Origin: Bermanella sp047621325
GTDB lineage: Bacteria > Pseudomonadota > Gammaproteobacteria > Pseudomonadales > Oceanobacteraceae
NCBI GenBank assembly: GCA_047621325.1
Contig: JBLHLT010000009.1
Coordinates: 1 to 64,000, forward strand
DNA length: 64,000 nucleotides
Direction of reading: 5' to 3'
Shown here: positions 1 through 9,205 of the stretch, in pieces
How positions within the stretch are numbered: the first letter of the stretch is position 1
Layout of the letters: the number at the start of each line of letters is the position of its first letter
The notes under the pieces: generated by a model
What the model saw: the letters and a program-made list of their open reading frames with translations, nothing else
Told to the model about the DNA's origin: nothing
Databases searched by the model: none
Position numbers and translations under genes: made by a program

Positions 1-61
1 ACTATGCAACAAACTGGTTATGGTTTTACAATAATGAACGGCCGCATAAAGCAAATGGCGG

Positions 62-85
62 TAAGCCACCTTTGATGGCGGCTTA
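62..85. terminator. possible stem-loop downstream of an upstream gene
   Basis: TAAGCCACC and GGCGGCTTA form a stem of nine pairs with one mismatch around a six-base loop, followed by a T-rich stretch. It could end a gene lying to the left of the window. Nothing else convincing is seen between base 1 and the first gene at 356. Confidence 0.25.
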
Positions 86-355
86 ATTTCTACTTTTGAC
101 GCATGTTAAAAAAGGGAGGATTACCGGTTGAAATATTAACCAATCTCCTCTGTTGTAATCCACTTGCTACATTCACTGCGTATACGCCTAAGTTAGCGCG
201 CTCTACAGCCAAAAACTGATGCTTTAGACAGCTTAAATACAAAGAAGTGTAAAACTTCTATGGCGGTTGATTGTCCACACGCATAATCTCTCACTATTCA
301 TTGTCGGCTTTATTTGAATGAGCCTGACATTTGCCATTTTGATGTAGGAATTTAC

Positions 356-1513
356 ATGTCGTTTAAAAAAATTGCAGTGGTTGTCATTATTCTATTGCTG
401 GGGGGCGTTATTGCTAAAGTTTTAATTGAAACGGCGCCTAAACCACAAAAGAAAGAAGCCATAAAAGTGATGCCTTTGGTGGAGGTCGCGCCGCTTAAAG
501 CGGGCTCTTATCGTGCTAGCTGGCAAACTGGTGGCAATGTGAACGCCAAGCCCAGCGTGCGCTTAATGGCGCAGGTGGCTGGGCAGGTGGTGTCGATTCA
601 TCAGCAGGCGGCCCCTGGAGCCATGTTGAAAAAAGGGGATGTGCTGGGGCAGATTGATGACAGCAATTACCGCTTAACCGTGGCGCAAAAACAAGCGGCC
701 CTTGTACAAGCGCAATCTAATTTAGATGTGGAAATGGGTCAGGTGAAAAATGCTGAGAATAATTACAAATTATCGGGCTTACAGCTGAACCAAACCGCAA
801 AATCCTTAGCCTTACGTGAACCTCAGTTAGCTGCGAGTAAAGCCGCATTAGATATCGCAAAAGCTGAATTAGACAAGGCTAAATTAGATTTATCACGTGC
901 GCAATTGCGCATGCCATTTGATGGCCATGTGATGAGTATGAATTTAACTCAGGGGTCATTTGTGTCAGCGGGTGCGGAGGTGTTTGAGCTGGTGGATAGC
1001 TCTGAGTTTTGGCTGCAAGTGAAAGTGCCACAAAGTTTTGTGTCGGTACTGGATAACGATCATGTGGTAGAAATCAAAAAGCCTCAGCAGTGGGGTGATC
1101 AGTCTCGCCAAGGTGTTATCAAACATATATTGCCTGCGGTGGATTCAGCCGATAGGCAAATACGAGTGCTTATTGCCATTGCTGAGCCGTTAGCGGATGC
1201 CTATCAGGGCACTCAGGTTCGTTATAACGATTATGTGGATGTGGTGTTGTATGGCCGGAAATTTACCCATGTTTATCAATTAACAAACGATGCCATCAAT
1301 GAAAACAACCAGATGTGGGTGGTAGATGACAATAATACGGTGCAGTTAAGAAACGTAAAGGTTGTGCATAAGGGCCGTTATCATGTGTGGGCCAATGTCG
1401 ATACGCAACCTGGTGATCAAGCGTTAAAAACGCGTTTGCAAATCGCGACACCGGGTATGGCTGTGCGCATCGCCGCGCAAGCCAATCGCGCAGCGGATGA
1501 GGCCAGTTTATGA
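356..1513 (+). CDS. RND efflux periplasmic adaptor (HlyD/AcrA family)
   Basis: Periplasmic membrane-fusion protein that joins an inner-membrane RND pump to an outer-membrane channel. The 385-residue protein has an N-terminal hydrophobic anchor (about residues 5-23), a lipoyl-type beta-hairpin before and after a coiled-coil hairpin (about 95-190, rich in Ala/Lys/Gln), then beta-barrel and membrane-proximal domains. The frame is open from a TTG at 314, but the ATG at 356 follows an AGGAA box and gives a normal start straight into the anchor, so I use 356. It overlaps the permease gene by four bases (ATGA), so the two are cotranscribed and translationally coupled. No outer-membrane factor gene is adjacent. 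Substrate unknown. Confidence 0.9.
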   Translation: MSFKKIAVVVIILLLGGVIAKVLIETAPKPQKKEAIKVMPLVEVAPLKAGSYRASWQTGGNVNAKPSVRLMAQVAGQVVSIHQQAAPGAMLKKGDVLGQIDDSNYRLTVAQKQAALVQAQSNLDVEMGQVKNAENNYKLSGLQLNQTAKSLALREPQLAASKAALDIAKAELDKAKLDLSRAQLRMPFDGHVMSMNLTQGSFVSAGAEVFELVDSSEFWLQVKVPQSFVSVLDNDHVVEIKKPQQWGDQSRQGVIKHILPAVDSADRQIRVLIAIAEPLADAYQGTQVRYNDYVDVVLYGRKFTHVYQLTNDAINENNQMWVVDDNNTVQLRNVKVVHKGRYHVWANVDTQPGDQALKTRLQIATPGMAVRIAAQANRAADEASL

Positions 1514-4500
1514 ATTTAAATGCATTAAAAAAAGGCCCCATCGCTTGGATGGCCCGCCATGGTATTGCGCCTAATTTATTAATGTTGGCGTTATTAGTGG
1601 GTGGATTGCTGACGTCGCTTTCGATTAAAAAAGAATTGTTGCCTGAGTTCACTGAAGATGTGGTGTCGGTGCGGGTGGTGTATCCGGGCGCGACGCCATC
1701 GGAGATGGAGCAAGGTGTTGTTTTACCCATCGAGAACGAATTATCTGAGTTAAGTGGTATCGCTAGCATTACGGCAAAAATTCAAGAGGGTTATGCCAGT
1801 ATTTTTTTAGAAATTGAATCCGGTGAAAACCTTCAGCAAATGTATCAAGACGTATTGCAGTCGGTGAATCGTATTTCGACGTTTCCGTTACAAATGGAGC
1901 AGCCGATCGTCAGTGTGGTAGCAAGAACCCATAACCTAATGGATATCGCTTTGCATGGTGAACTTGATCCGTTTGCTATGAAGCGTTTAGCCGAAAAAAT
2001 AAAAGAAAAATTACTCACCTCGCCTAACGTCACGCAAGTGGTATTAAAAGGCGCACCGGCGGAAGAGATCCATGTTGAAATTTCAAGCCAAGCGTTAGAA
2101 AAATACCAACTTAAATTAACCCAAGTGGCGCAGATAATTTCAGCTAACGCCATCGAGCAAGGTGCGGGTACGGTTAAAACCGAAAGCGGCGATATTTTAG
2201 TCACCTTGAATGACCGTCAATATTGGGCCGATGATTTTGCCGCTCTGCCATTAGTCAGTGATGACAATGGCGTGGCATTGACACTAGGGGACGTGGCGAC
2301 GGTAAAAGAAGGTTTTGAAGAGAGCCCAAATATTGTGACCTTAAACGGTGGCAAGAGTGTCAGTATTGCCGTGTACCGTGCAGGTGATCAAACACCGCCG
2401 GATGTGGCCGATTCTATTTATGCCATGTGGGACGAATTAGAAGCCATGTTGCCACCTGACATGCATTTAACGGTGATCAACGACCGTGCGCAATATTACA
2501 AAGACCGCTTAGGTTTGTTGATTAAAAATGCGGTGATTGGTTTGTTATTGGTATTTGTTTTATTGGGTATTTTCTTAGAATACCGTTTGGCGTTTTGGGT
2601 GACGATGGGCATTCCCACTTCGTTTTTGGGAGCCATGTTATTTTTGCCTGCGTTTGATGTGTCTATCAATATGATTTCTATGTTCGCCTTTATTATTTCA
2701 CTGGGCATTGTGGTAGACGATGCGATTATTGCGGGTGAAAATATTTACGAAAATTTAGATAAAGGCATGTCACGTATTGATGCCGCCATCTTTGGTGCTA
2801 AAGAAGTGGCGATACCGCTTACGTTTGCTATTTTAACCAATATTGTTGCGTTTATGCCGTTGTTCTTTTTACCGGGCGGTATGGGCAAGGCGATGATGGT
2901 GATTCCGGCGGTTGTGGTGACCTGTTTTGCTATTTCGTGGGTAGAAGCGTTGTTTATTTTGCCTGCGCATATTTCACATTTAAAACAAAAACCCGATTCA
3001 AAATTGGGCCGTAAGTTAGATGATATTCAATTAAAAGTGGATGGTTGGCTGCGCCGTACTATTCATAATCGTTATCGCCCGGTACTTGAAAAAAGTTTAT
3101 CCAATCCAGGTATTACCCTTGCCATAGCGGTTTCGTTTTCGATGATTGTGTTTGCTTTTCCTATGAGTGGGCGCATGGGTTTTTCGTTTTTTCCTGTGTT
3201 GGAAGGTGAGTCGGCGGTATTGGCAATAGAGATGCCACAAAACGCATCTCTTAATCAAATGGTCAGTGCGCGTGATCACGCAGAAGCGGCATTAAAAAAT
3301 ATTATTACGCCTATTGAAGAAGCGAACGGCCCCTTTTTATTAAGTACCACGTCTGAGATTTCAAGTACCTCATTAGAAGTGAGCGCCAAGTTAATCCCGG
3401 GCGATGATCGACCCTACTCTGCTAATCAAGTGGTGGTCATGTGGCGTGAAGCATTGGGTGAAGTGGCCGGTGCAAAAAGCATTAGCTTTGATGCTGAACG
3501 AGGTGCCGGTCCGGTGAGTGGTAGACCGTTCACCATGGAGCTGCGTGGCAGCGACACTGAAACATTACAACAAGCCAGTGATGAACTTAGCGAAATATTA
3601 GAATCGTTAAGTGGTGTAAAAGATGTGACCAGTAGCTTTACCAGTGGCAAACCTCAGTGGGACATTCAATTAAACAATCAAGGTCGCAGCTTAGGTTTAA
3701 CCGCAACCGATGTGGCCAGCCAAGTGCGCGCCGCGTTGTATGGCGCGCGGGCGATTCGTCAACAGCGTGGTAAAAATGAAGTGACGGTTTTAGTGCGTTT
3801 ACCTGAGGGCGAACGTCGTTATCAAACGGATATTGAGCAGCTACAAATTGTCACGCCAGCTGGGGCAAGGGTGCCGTTGATTCAAATTGCGAATCTAGAA
3901 AAAAGCACCGCGCCTACGCTAATTGAGCGGAAAGAAAGCCAGCGTTTGGTGAGTGTGAGTGCCGCGGTGGAGCCGCGTTCGTTAATTCCTAATTTACAAG
4001 CAACCTTACAGCAAGATTACTTGCCTCAGTTACAGCAAAAATATCCGAATTTAAAAATGGGTTACGGCGGTCGTCAGGCAGACGAGCAAGAAAGTAAATC
4101 CAGTTTGCTGACGGGATTATTTTTTACCCTCATGGGCATTTATATTTTGTTAGCGGTGCCGTTCAGAAGTTATAAACAACCTTTGTTAATTATGGCGGTG
4201 ATACCGTTTGGTATCGTGGGTTCGCTGGCGGGTTTATTGGTGCTGGGTTACGGGCTTTCGATCATTGCCATTATGGGTATGTTGGCTTTGTGTGGTGTGG
4301 TGGTGAACGACAGTTTAATCTTGGTGGATTATGCCAACCAGTTAAAACGCGAAGGCAGTACGGCTAGGCAGGCTATTATGGATGCCGCTGAGCGTCGTTT
4401 CCGGCCCATTTTATTAACGACGTTGACCACTTTTGGTGGCTTAGCCCCAATGGTGTTTGAAACCTCACGCCAAGCAAAATTCATTACGCCTATGGCGGTG

Positions 4501-4626
4501 TCACTGGGATTTGGTATTTTGTTTACCACGTTTGTGTGTTTGCTGTTACTGCCCACCTTGTATGTCTTGTTAGAAGGGCGTGCTGATAAGGTGAATTCTG
4601 ATGAGCAAGTGCCAAGTACAGACTAA
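1510..4626 (+). CDS. RND efflux pump permease (AcrB/HAE-1-like)
   Basis: Proton-driven inner-membrane exporter of 1038 residues, the usual length for tripartite RND pumps. Two repeated halves are visible: TM1 near residues 15-35, a large periplasmic loop, TM2-6 around 340-490, a second periplasmic loop, and TM8-12 from about 870 to the end. SLGIVVDDAIIAGENI in TM4 carries the paired Asp expected for proton relay; the matching TM10 segment reads GVVVNDSLILVDYANQ. The adaptor gene directly upstream overlaps by four bases. Exported compound not predictable; drug or fatty-acid export are possible. Confidence 0.93.
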   Translation: MNLNALKKGPIAWMARHGIAPNLLMLALLVGGLLTSLSIKKELLPEFTEDVVSVRVVYPGATPSEMEQGVVLPIENELSELSGIASITAKIQEGYASIFLEIESGENLQQMYQDVLQSVNRISTFPLQMEQPIVSVVARTHNLMDIALHGELDPFAMKRLAEKIKEKLLTSPNVTQVVLKGAPAEEIHVEISSQALEKYQLKLTQVAQIISANAIEQGAGTVKTESGDILVTLNDRQYWADDFAALPLVSDDNGVALTLGDVATVKEGFEESPNIVTLNGGKSVSIAVYRAGDQTPPDVADSIYAMWDELEAMLPPDMHLTVINDRAQYYKDRLGLLIKNAVIGLLLVFVLLGIFLEYRLAFWVTMGIPTSFLGAMLFLPAFDVSINMISMFAFIISLGIVVDDAIIAGENIYENLDKGMSRIDAAIFGAKEVAIPLTFAILTNIVAFMPLFFLPGGMGKAMMVIPAVVVTCFAISWVEALFILPAHISHLKQKPDSKLGRKLDDIQLKVDGWLRRTIHNRYRPVLEKSLSNPGITLAIAVSFSMIVFAFPMSGRMGFSFFPVLEGESAVLAIEMPQNASLNQMVSARDHAEAALKNIITPIEEANGPFLLSTTSEISSTSLEVSAKLIPGDDRPYSANQVVVMWREALGEVAGAKSISFDAERGAGPVSGRPFTMELRGSDTETLQQASDELSEILESLSGVKDVTSSFTSGKPQWDIQLNNQGRSLGLTATDVASQVRAALYGARAIRQQRGKNEVTVLVRLPEGERRYQTDIEQLQIVTPAGARVPLIQIANLEKSTAPTLIERKESQRLVSVSAAVEPRSLIPNLQATLQQDYLPQLQQKYPNLKMGYGGRQADEQESKSSLLTGLFFTLMGIYILLAVPFRSYKQPLLIMAVIPFGIVGSLAGLLVLGYGLSIIAIMGMLALCGVVVNDSLILVDYANQLKREGSTARQAIMDAAERRFRPILLTTLTTFGGLAPMVFETSRQAKFITPMAVSLGFGILFTTFVCLLLLPTLYVLLEGRADKVNSDEQVPSTD

Positions 4627-4714
4627 CCAGCACAGGCATTAGCCAGCAACTAATGAGGCGGTTGGGTTGTATGATCGCCTTCAAACCGCTGTGGTGTTGG
4701 CTTGATGCTGGTTT
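4625..4714. repeat. long inverted repeat after the efflux operon
   Basis: AACCAGCA at 4625-4632 is the exact reverse complement of TGCTGGTT at 4707-4714, and the enclosed sequence holds further G/C-rich complementary stretches (GGCGGTT against AACCGC). The right arm runs into TTTTG. It may be a large terminator for the efflux operon or a palindromic repetitive element. Confidence 0.4.
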
Positions 4715-4772
4715 TGTCGTGTGATTATTGCTACATTTTCACTCCTCGAATTTAGGCATGTATCGATCGTTT

Positions 4773-5627
4773 ATGAAAACACCATTTCATCTTGTGATAT
4801 TGGGCGCTGAGAATTCAGTAGGGCGCGCGGTTACGGAGCAAGCCCAAGCCAAAAACATCTCTTTGCATGCTATTCACAGCACAGACTGGGACCTAACTGA
4901 CCTAAGCAAGGTGCAGGCCCGCTTGTCTGAGTTATCGCCTCAATTCTTGATTAACTGTATCAACCCTGGGTCTACGGGCACGTCGACGCATATTGCCAGT
5001 GTGCTCAGTCAGTGCTGCGCCTCGCTCAATATCGCTTTGGTGCAAATATCCAGTAATGAAGTTTTTTCTTATCAAGATGGTGAGATCTTCTCCGAACAAG
5101 ATGAACCTCAGCCTAAAACAGAATCGGGCCAGCAAATTTTAGCCATGGAGACGGCGATCCGCAGTTCTCTTGAGCGCCATTTGTTAGTACGAATTGGCTG
5201 GCTGTTTAGCTCTCAAGGTGAAGACACCGTCAGTAAACTATTAGAACTGACCCAAAGCCATGATCAATTGAGCCTTTCTGATAGCAAATTTCTGTGCCCA
5301 ACGTCTGCTTGTGATGTGGCCTCTGTGTTGTTGGCCATGGTGAATCAATGTCGATACGCTAATCTTTGGGGAACCTACCATTATTGCAGTGCCGAGCCGA
5401 CCACTTTATTTAAGTTTGCTGAGGTTGTGGTGGCAGAAGCTCGCCAGTATGAAGATGTTAAATTAGACGATATCGTGGCCGATGCCAGCAGCCAGATGAA
5501 TAGCTTATTTGCCGAGTCAACGCCTAAGCTTGCCACCAAAAAAATGCTGTATACCTTTGGCATTAAGCCCAAACCCTGGCGCCAAGCGCTTTCGCGCATT
5601 CTTAAAAAACGCTATTTGAAAAAATAA
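4773..5627 (+). CDS. RmlD-like NAD(P)-dependent sugar reductase / epimerase
   Basis: Rossmann-fold protein of the RmlD/SDR-extended family (dTDP-4-dehydrorhamnose reductase-like). The N-terminus VILGAENSVGRAV is a degenerate glycine-rich nucleotide-binding motif, and the region around LINCINPGS resembles the RmlD strand-4 region. The usual YxxxK motif is not clear: the family's YGxTK position appears to be TESGQQ here, so catalysis as a classical reductase is doubtful. The frame is open from 4728, with ATGs at 4758 and 4773; I chose 4773 because family members begin directly with this motif, but no good ribosome-binding site decides between them. No rhamnose operon surrounds it. Confidence 0.65.
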   Translation: MKTPFHLVILGAENSVGRAVTEQAQAKNISLHAIHSTDWDLTDLSKVQARLSELSPQFLINCINPGSTGTSTHIASVLSQCCASLNIALVQISSNEVFSYQDGEIFSEQDEPQPKTESGQQILAMETAIRSSLERHLLVRIGWLFSSQGEDTVSKLLELTQSHDQLSLSDSKFLCPTSACDVASVLLAMVNQCRYANLWGTYHYCSAEPTTLFKFAEVVVAEARQYEDVKLDDIVADASSQMNSLFAESTPKLATKKMLYTFGIKPKPWRQALSRILKKRYLKK

Positions 5628-5722
5628 TCCCATTGAACCGTTCGATACGTGTCATCGAATAAATAGTCCTTACTGGCTAGCCGTGATCGTTATACTGAAA
5701 AAATCAGTTTAAGGAGCGCGAC

Positions 5723-6670
5723 ATGGGATTATTAATCGACGGACAGTGGAATGACAAGTGGTACGACACCAAATCAGAGGGTGGCCGCTTTCAACGCCAA
5801 GAGAGTGCCTTTCGCCACACTATTTCGGTAGATGGCCCGTTCAAACCTGAGTCGGGTCGTTATCATTTATACGTATCTAATGCTTGCCCTTGGGCTCACC
5901 GCACTCTGATTTTTCGCCAGCTAAAACAACTGACTCAGCACATTAGTGTTTCTGTGGTGCATCCGCATATGTTGGAAAATGGTTGGCAGTTTAGTGGTGC
6001 AACGCAACATGACGGTGAGTTCGAAGATCACCTGTTTGATTTTGAGTTTGCTCATCAGTTATATACCAAAGCGAGATTGGATTACACGGGCCGAGTAACG
6101 GTGCCAATTCTTTGGGATAAAAAAACGCAAACCATTGTTAATAATGAATCTAGTGACATTATTCGTATTTTTAATTCTGCATTTAATGAGATGACTGGCA
6201 ATACGTTGGATTTTTATCCACAGGCTTTTCAATCACAAATTGATGACGTGAATGATCGGATTTACCACACGATTAATAATGGGGTGTATAAATGTGGTTT
6301 TGCCACGACTCAAGAAGCGTATGTCGAAGCGTATGAAATTTTGTTTGAAAGTTTAGATTGGGTAGAATTAATTCTAGCGAAACAATCTTACTTAACGGGA
6401 GAGCAGGTAACGGAAGCAGATTGGCGTTTATTTACTACACTAGTGCGTTTTGATTCTGTGTATGTAGGCCATTTTAAAACCAATAAAAAACGCATTGTGG
6501 ATTACCCAAATATTTGGGCCTATGTGCGTAAGCTTTATCAGCAAAACGGCATTGCTGAAACCGTTAAAATCGAACAAATTAAACAGCATTATTATTTTAG
6601 TCATACCATGATTAATCCAACTCAAGTTGTACCACTTGGGCCAGATATTAATTTTATGTCGCCCCTTTAA
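5723..6670 (+). CDS. yqjG: glutathionyl-hydroquinone reductase (YqjG/ECM4-type GST)
   Basis: Xi-class glutathione transferase that reduces glutathionyl-hydroquinones in the cytoplasm. The 315-residue protein carries the diagnostic NACPWAHR motif with catalytic Cys55, an N-terminal thioredoxin-like domain and an all-helical C-terminal domain with the YLTGEQVTEADWRLFTTLVR region typical of the family. A TAAGGAG box lies just before the ATG. It stands alone. Confidence 0.9.
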   Translation: MGLLIDGQWNDKWYDTKSEGGRFQRQESAFRHTISVDGPFKPESGRYHLYVSNACPWAHRTLIFRQLKQLTQHISVSVVHPHMLENGWQFSGATQHDGEFEDHLFDFEFAHQLYTKARLDYTGRVTVPILWDKKTQTIVNNESSDIIRIFNSAFNEMTGNTLDFYPQAFQSQIDDVNDRIYHTINNGVYKCGFATTQEAYVEAYEILFESLDWVELILAKQSYLTGEQVTEADWRLFTTLVRFDSVYVGHFKTNKKRIVDYPNIWAYVRKLYQQNGIAETVKIEQIKQHYYFSHTMINPTQVVPLGPDINFMSPL

Positions 6671-6878
6671 GGTGCGGGTTGTTGTCATAAATAGACAGTA
6701 ATACTGTTAACGATTTATTAATCGGGTTAGTAAAAAGTTATGTGATGGTTTATATCATTTAAAAGTATTGGTTTTGGATCAATATTGTTTAAAATTCCCT
6801 TAGAACTTGCCACTACGCCCTATCACCAAAAGAGAGCTTCTGGCACAATCGGTCATTGGGTTTTTAGATGGCATTATC

Positions 6879-9047
6879 ATGAAACGGATTATTCATTATT
6901 ATCTTTCAGGGATTATGGCGGCATTGTCTGTTGGTGTTCAGGCGGATCAAGATTTTCTGGGCATGTCGTTAAGTGAGTTAAACCTACCTGAGTTTAATGA
7001 ATACTCTGTACCGGTTGTATTAACAGCCACACGTCTGCAACAACATCAAGCGGATGTACCTGCCAGTGTCACAATTTTAGATGAGCACTTTATCAAGCAA
7101 ATAGGTGCACAAAATATAGCGGAATTATTACGGTATGTGCCCGGCATGATGGTGGGCCCAGATAACAATAATAATTCGGATACAGTGCACTACCATGGCG
7201 GCCCTGCTGCGTTCCCTAAAAATCTACAAGTCCTTATAAATGGCCGATCAATGTACCGCTCTGGTCTGGCCGCGGTTAGCTGGTATGAGATGCCAGTAGC
7301 GATTGAAGATATTAAGCGTATTGAAGTGGTACGCGGCCCAAATAGTGCGAGCTATGGTTCAAATGCCTTTCAGGCAGTGATTAACATATTAACCAAACAC
7401 CCCGCAGACACCTATGGTTCGTCGGTTTCATTGCAAAGTGGCAATAACGGCGAAGAAAACATATACCTTAAACAAGGTGGTCACATAGGTGCCAGTGATT
7501 ATCGTGTATCGTTTACGCAAAAAAAATCAGATCAATATGAAGTAGACAGTGATTCGCGGTTGTCTCGATTTGTGGATTTTGAGCATTATCATCAGTCTGG
7601 TAGATTTGGCGAATTTGAAACATCAGCGGTGATACTCGATGCTAAAAAAGGGCAGGGTGATGGCTTTGCTTTTCAAATAAATAAAAATGAAACATCAGAG
7701 CAAAGAATTGAAGTAGGCAGTCGCTGGACTAAAGATTTTAGCAATAAACACCAAGTACAAGTAAGCGCCTATAGCACGCAGTATAGACAGCGACAAAAAG
7801 CAGACGTTGCAGGTGTTTATGTCGCGTTGTTAGATCAAGATTTAAAGAAATTGTACTCACTCAATCCAGCCGCAGCTAATGCCTTTGTCGCGCAGCAAGA
7901 CCCTACGTCATTATCAGGCTCAGCAGAAGAAGATGCTTTAATACTTGCGATTCTGACGCGTTATCAACCGATCGGAGCAATTGATGCTTTAGCACCTGTC
8001 TCTGGAGAGATTCATTCAGATTTAGATGAATATCGTTATGATGTTGAAGTACAAAATACCTACATTTTTTCATCAGATCTCACACTGGTAAGTGGTGCAA
8101 GCTTTCGACGTGATGAAGTCATGTCAGATACGTATTTTGATGGTTATTTAAATAACGATACCACTCGTTTATTTGCCAGTGCCACATGGCAGGCGACCGT
8201 AAACACGAATTTACATTTAGGATTAATGGCCGAGCAAGAAAGTGATGCAGATTTGGTCTTTGCACCCCGTGCAGCAATGAATTACAAGTTGACGCCAAGT
8301 CAGTCGTTACGTTTTGTTTATAGCGAGTCGGTGCGTAGCCCAGACCTATTTGAGCAAGATGCAAATTGGCAGTTGACCCTTAAAAACACGCAGTCAAGCG
8401 TGCCACTTAATGGCACAACGTATTTTCAAACTCAACAAGGCCCAAGTAATTTAGATCATCAATATATTCGATCTTACGAGGTAGGTTATTACGGACGATT
8501 TAATCGCTTTAATAGTGAGTTAGATATCCGTGTATTTGAAGAGGATTTAACCGATGTTTATTACCAATCCTTAACACTCGCTGAGATTGAAACCATTGAC
8601 GATATCAGTATGAGATTCCAAGGGGTTGAATGGCAATACAGTATTGAGGCGATGGCCGGTACCCAAATCCGTTGGATTGGTGCGTATGTTGATGCTAAAA
8701 CCAATATCAGTAATGATGCTGAGGGTAATTCTCGCGAGCGAGTGTTACTAAGAGTTTACGCAAGAAACACCCATACCTTGTCTTGGTTGCAAACTTGGAG
8801 TGATGCAACTTCGTCAAGCGTGAGCTATATATTGGCAAATGAATACGACGATTTAACCGTTGCCAGTGGTCGCACGTTACTAGAGCGGATAGATTTGAAG
8901 GTCATTCACAACATTGCCTTACCTAAAACCAATTTAGAATTGAGTGCGAATATTCAGCATGACCTATCATCAGACCCTTATATCTGGTTAGGTAATATAT
9001 ATGAGGATGAAACCCGTTTTCAGCTCGCCGCCCGTTTCAACTTTTAA
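6879..9047 (+). CDS. TonB-dependent outer-membrane receptor (first of a tandem pair)
   Basis: Outer-membrane, TonB-energised uptake receptor of 722 residues. Starting at the ATG at 6879 gives a signal peptide ending near SVGVQA-DQD; the frame is open further upstream from a TTG at 6807, which would bury that signal. The plug domain follows, with the conserved segments VTILDEHFIKQIGAQN, LLRYVPGM and RIEVVRGPNSASYGSNAFQAVINI, then a beta-barrel ending in the aromatic LAARFNF. It is clearly paralogous to the next gene (aligned plug blocks nearly identical). HYHGGP and NGRSMYRSGLAAVSWYE are shared between the two. Ligand unknown; iron chelate, heme or another scarce nutrient are possible. Confidence 0.9.
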   Translation: MKRIIHYYLSGIMAALSVGVQADQDFLGMSLSELNLPEFNEYSVPVVLTATRLQQHQADVPASVTILDEHFIKQIGAQNIAELLRYVPGMMVGPDNNNNSDTVHYHGGPAAFPKNLQVLINGRSMYRSGLAAVSWYEMPVAIEDIKRIEVVRGPNSASYGSNAFQAVINILTKHPADTYGSSVSLQSGNNGEENIYLKQGGHIGASDYRVSFTQKKSDQYEVDSDSRLSRFVDFEHYHQSGRFGEFETSAVILDAKKGQGDGFAFQINKNETSEQRIEVGSRWTKDFSNKHQVQVSAYSTQYRQRQKADVAGVYVALLDQDLKKLYSLNPAAANAFVAQQDPTSLSGSAEEDALILAILTRYQPIGAIDALAPVSGEIHSDLDEYRYDVEVQNTYIFSSDLTLVSGASFRRDEVMSDTYFDGYLNNDTTRLFASATWQATVNTNLHLGLMAEQESDADLVFAPRAAMNYKLTPSQSLRFVYSESVRSPDLFEQDANWQLTLKNTQSSVPLNGTTYFQTQQGPSNLDHQYIRSYEVGYYGRFNRFNSELDIRVFEEDLTDVYYQSLTLAEIETIDDISMRFQGVEWQYSIEAMAGTQIRWIGAYVDAKTNISNDAEGNSRERVLLRVYARNTHTLSWLQTWSDATSSSVSYILANEYDDLTVASGRTLLERIDLKVIHNIALPKTNLELSANIQHDLSSDPYIWLGNIYEDETRFQLAARFNF

Positions 9048-9205
9048 TTAAGAGTTATTTTAGATGGCAGATTACGGTTAGTCGGTGGTACGTCTGTTTT
9101 CTTTTGTTTGTTATTTACTCAATCAAATTAGTACTTTTGCCTTACCTCTACCGCCGCTCGTTTCGTTCTGGCACAATCCGCGCTTAGTTTCAGATTGGCG
9201 TCATT

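Noticed and set aside
4773..5627. Calling the reductase rmlD.
   Set aside because: No other rhamnose gene is present and the YxxxK catalytic motif is not clear.
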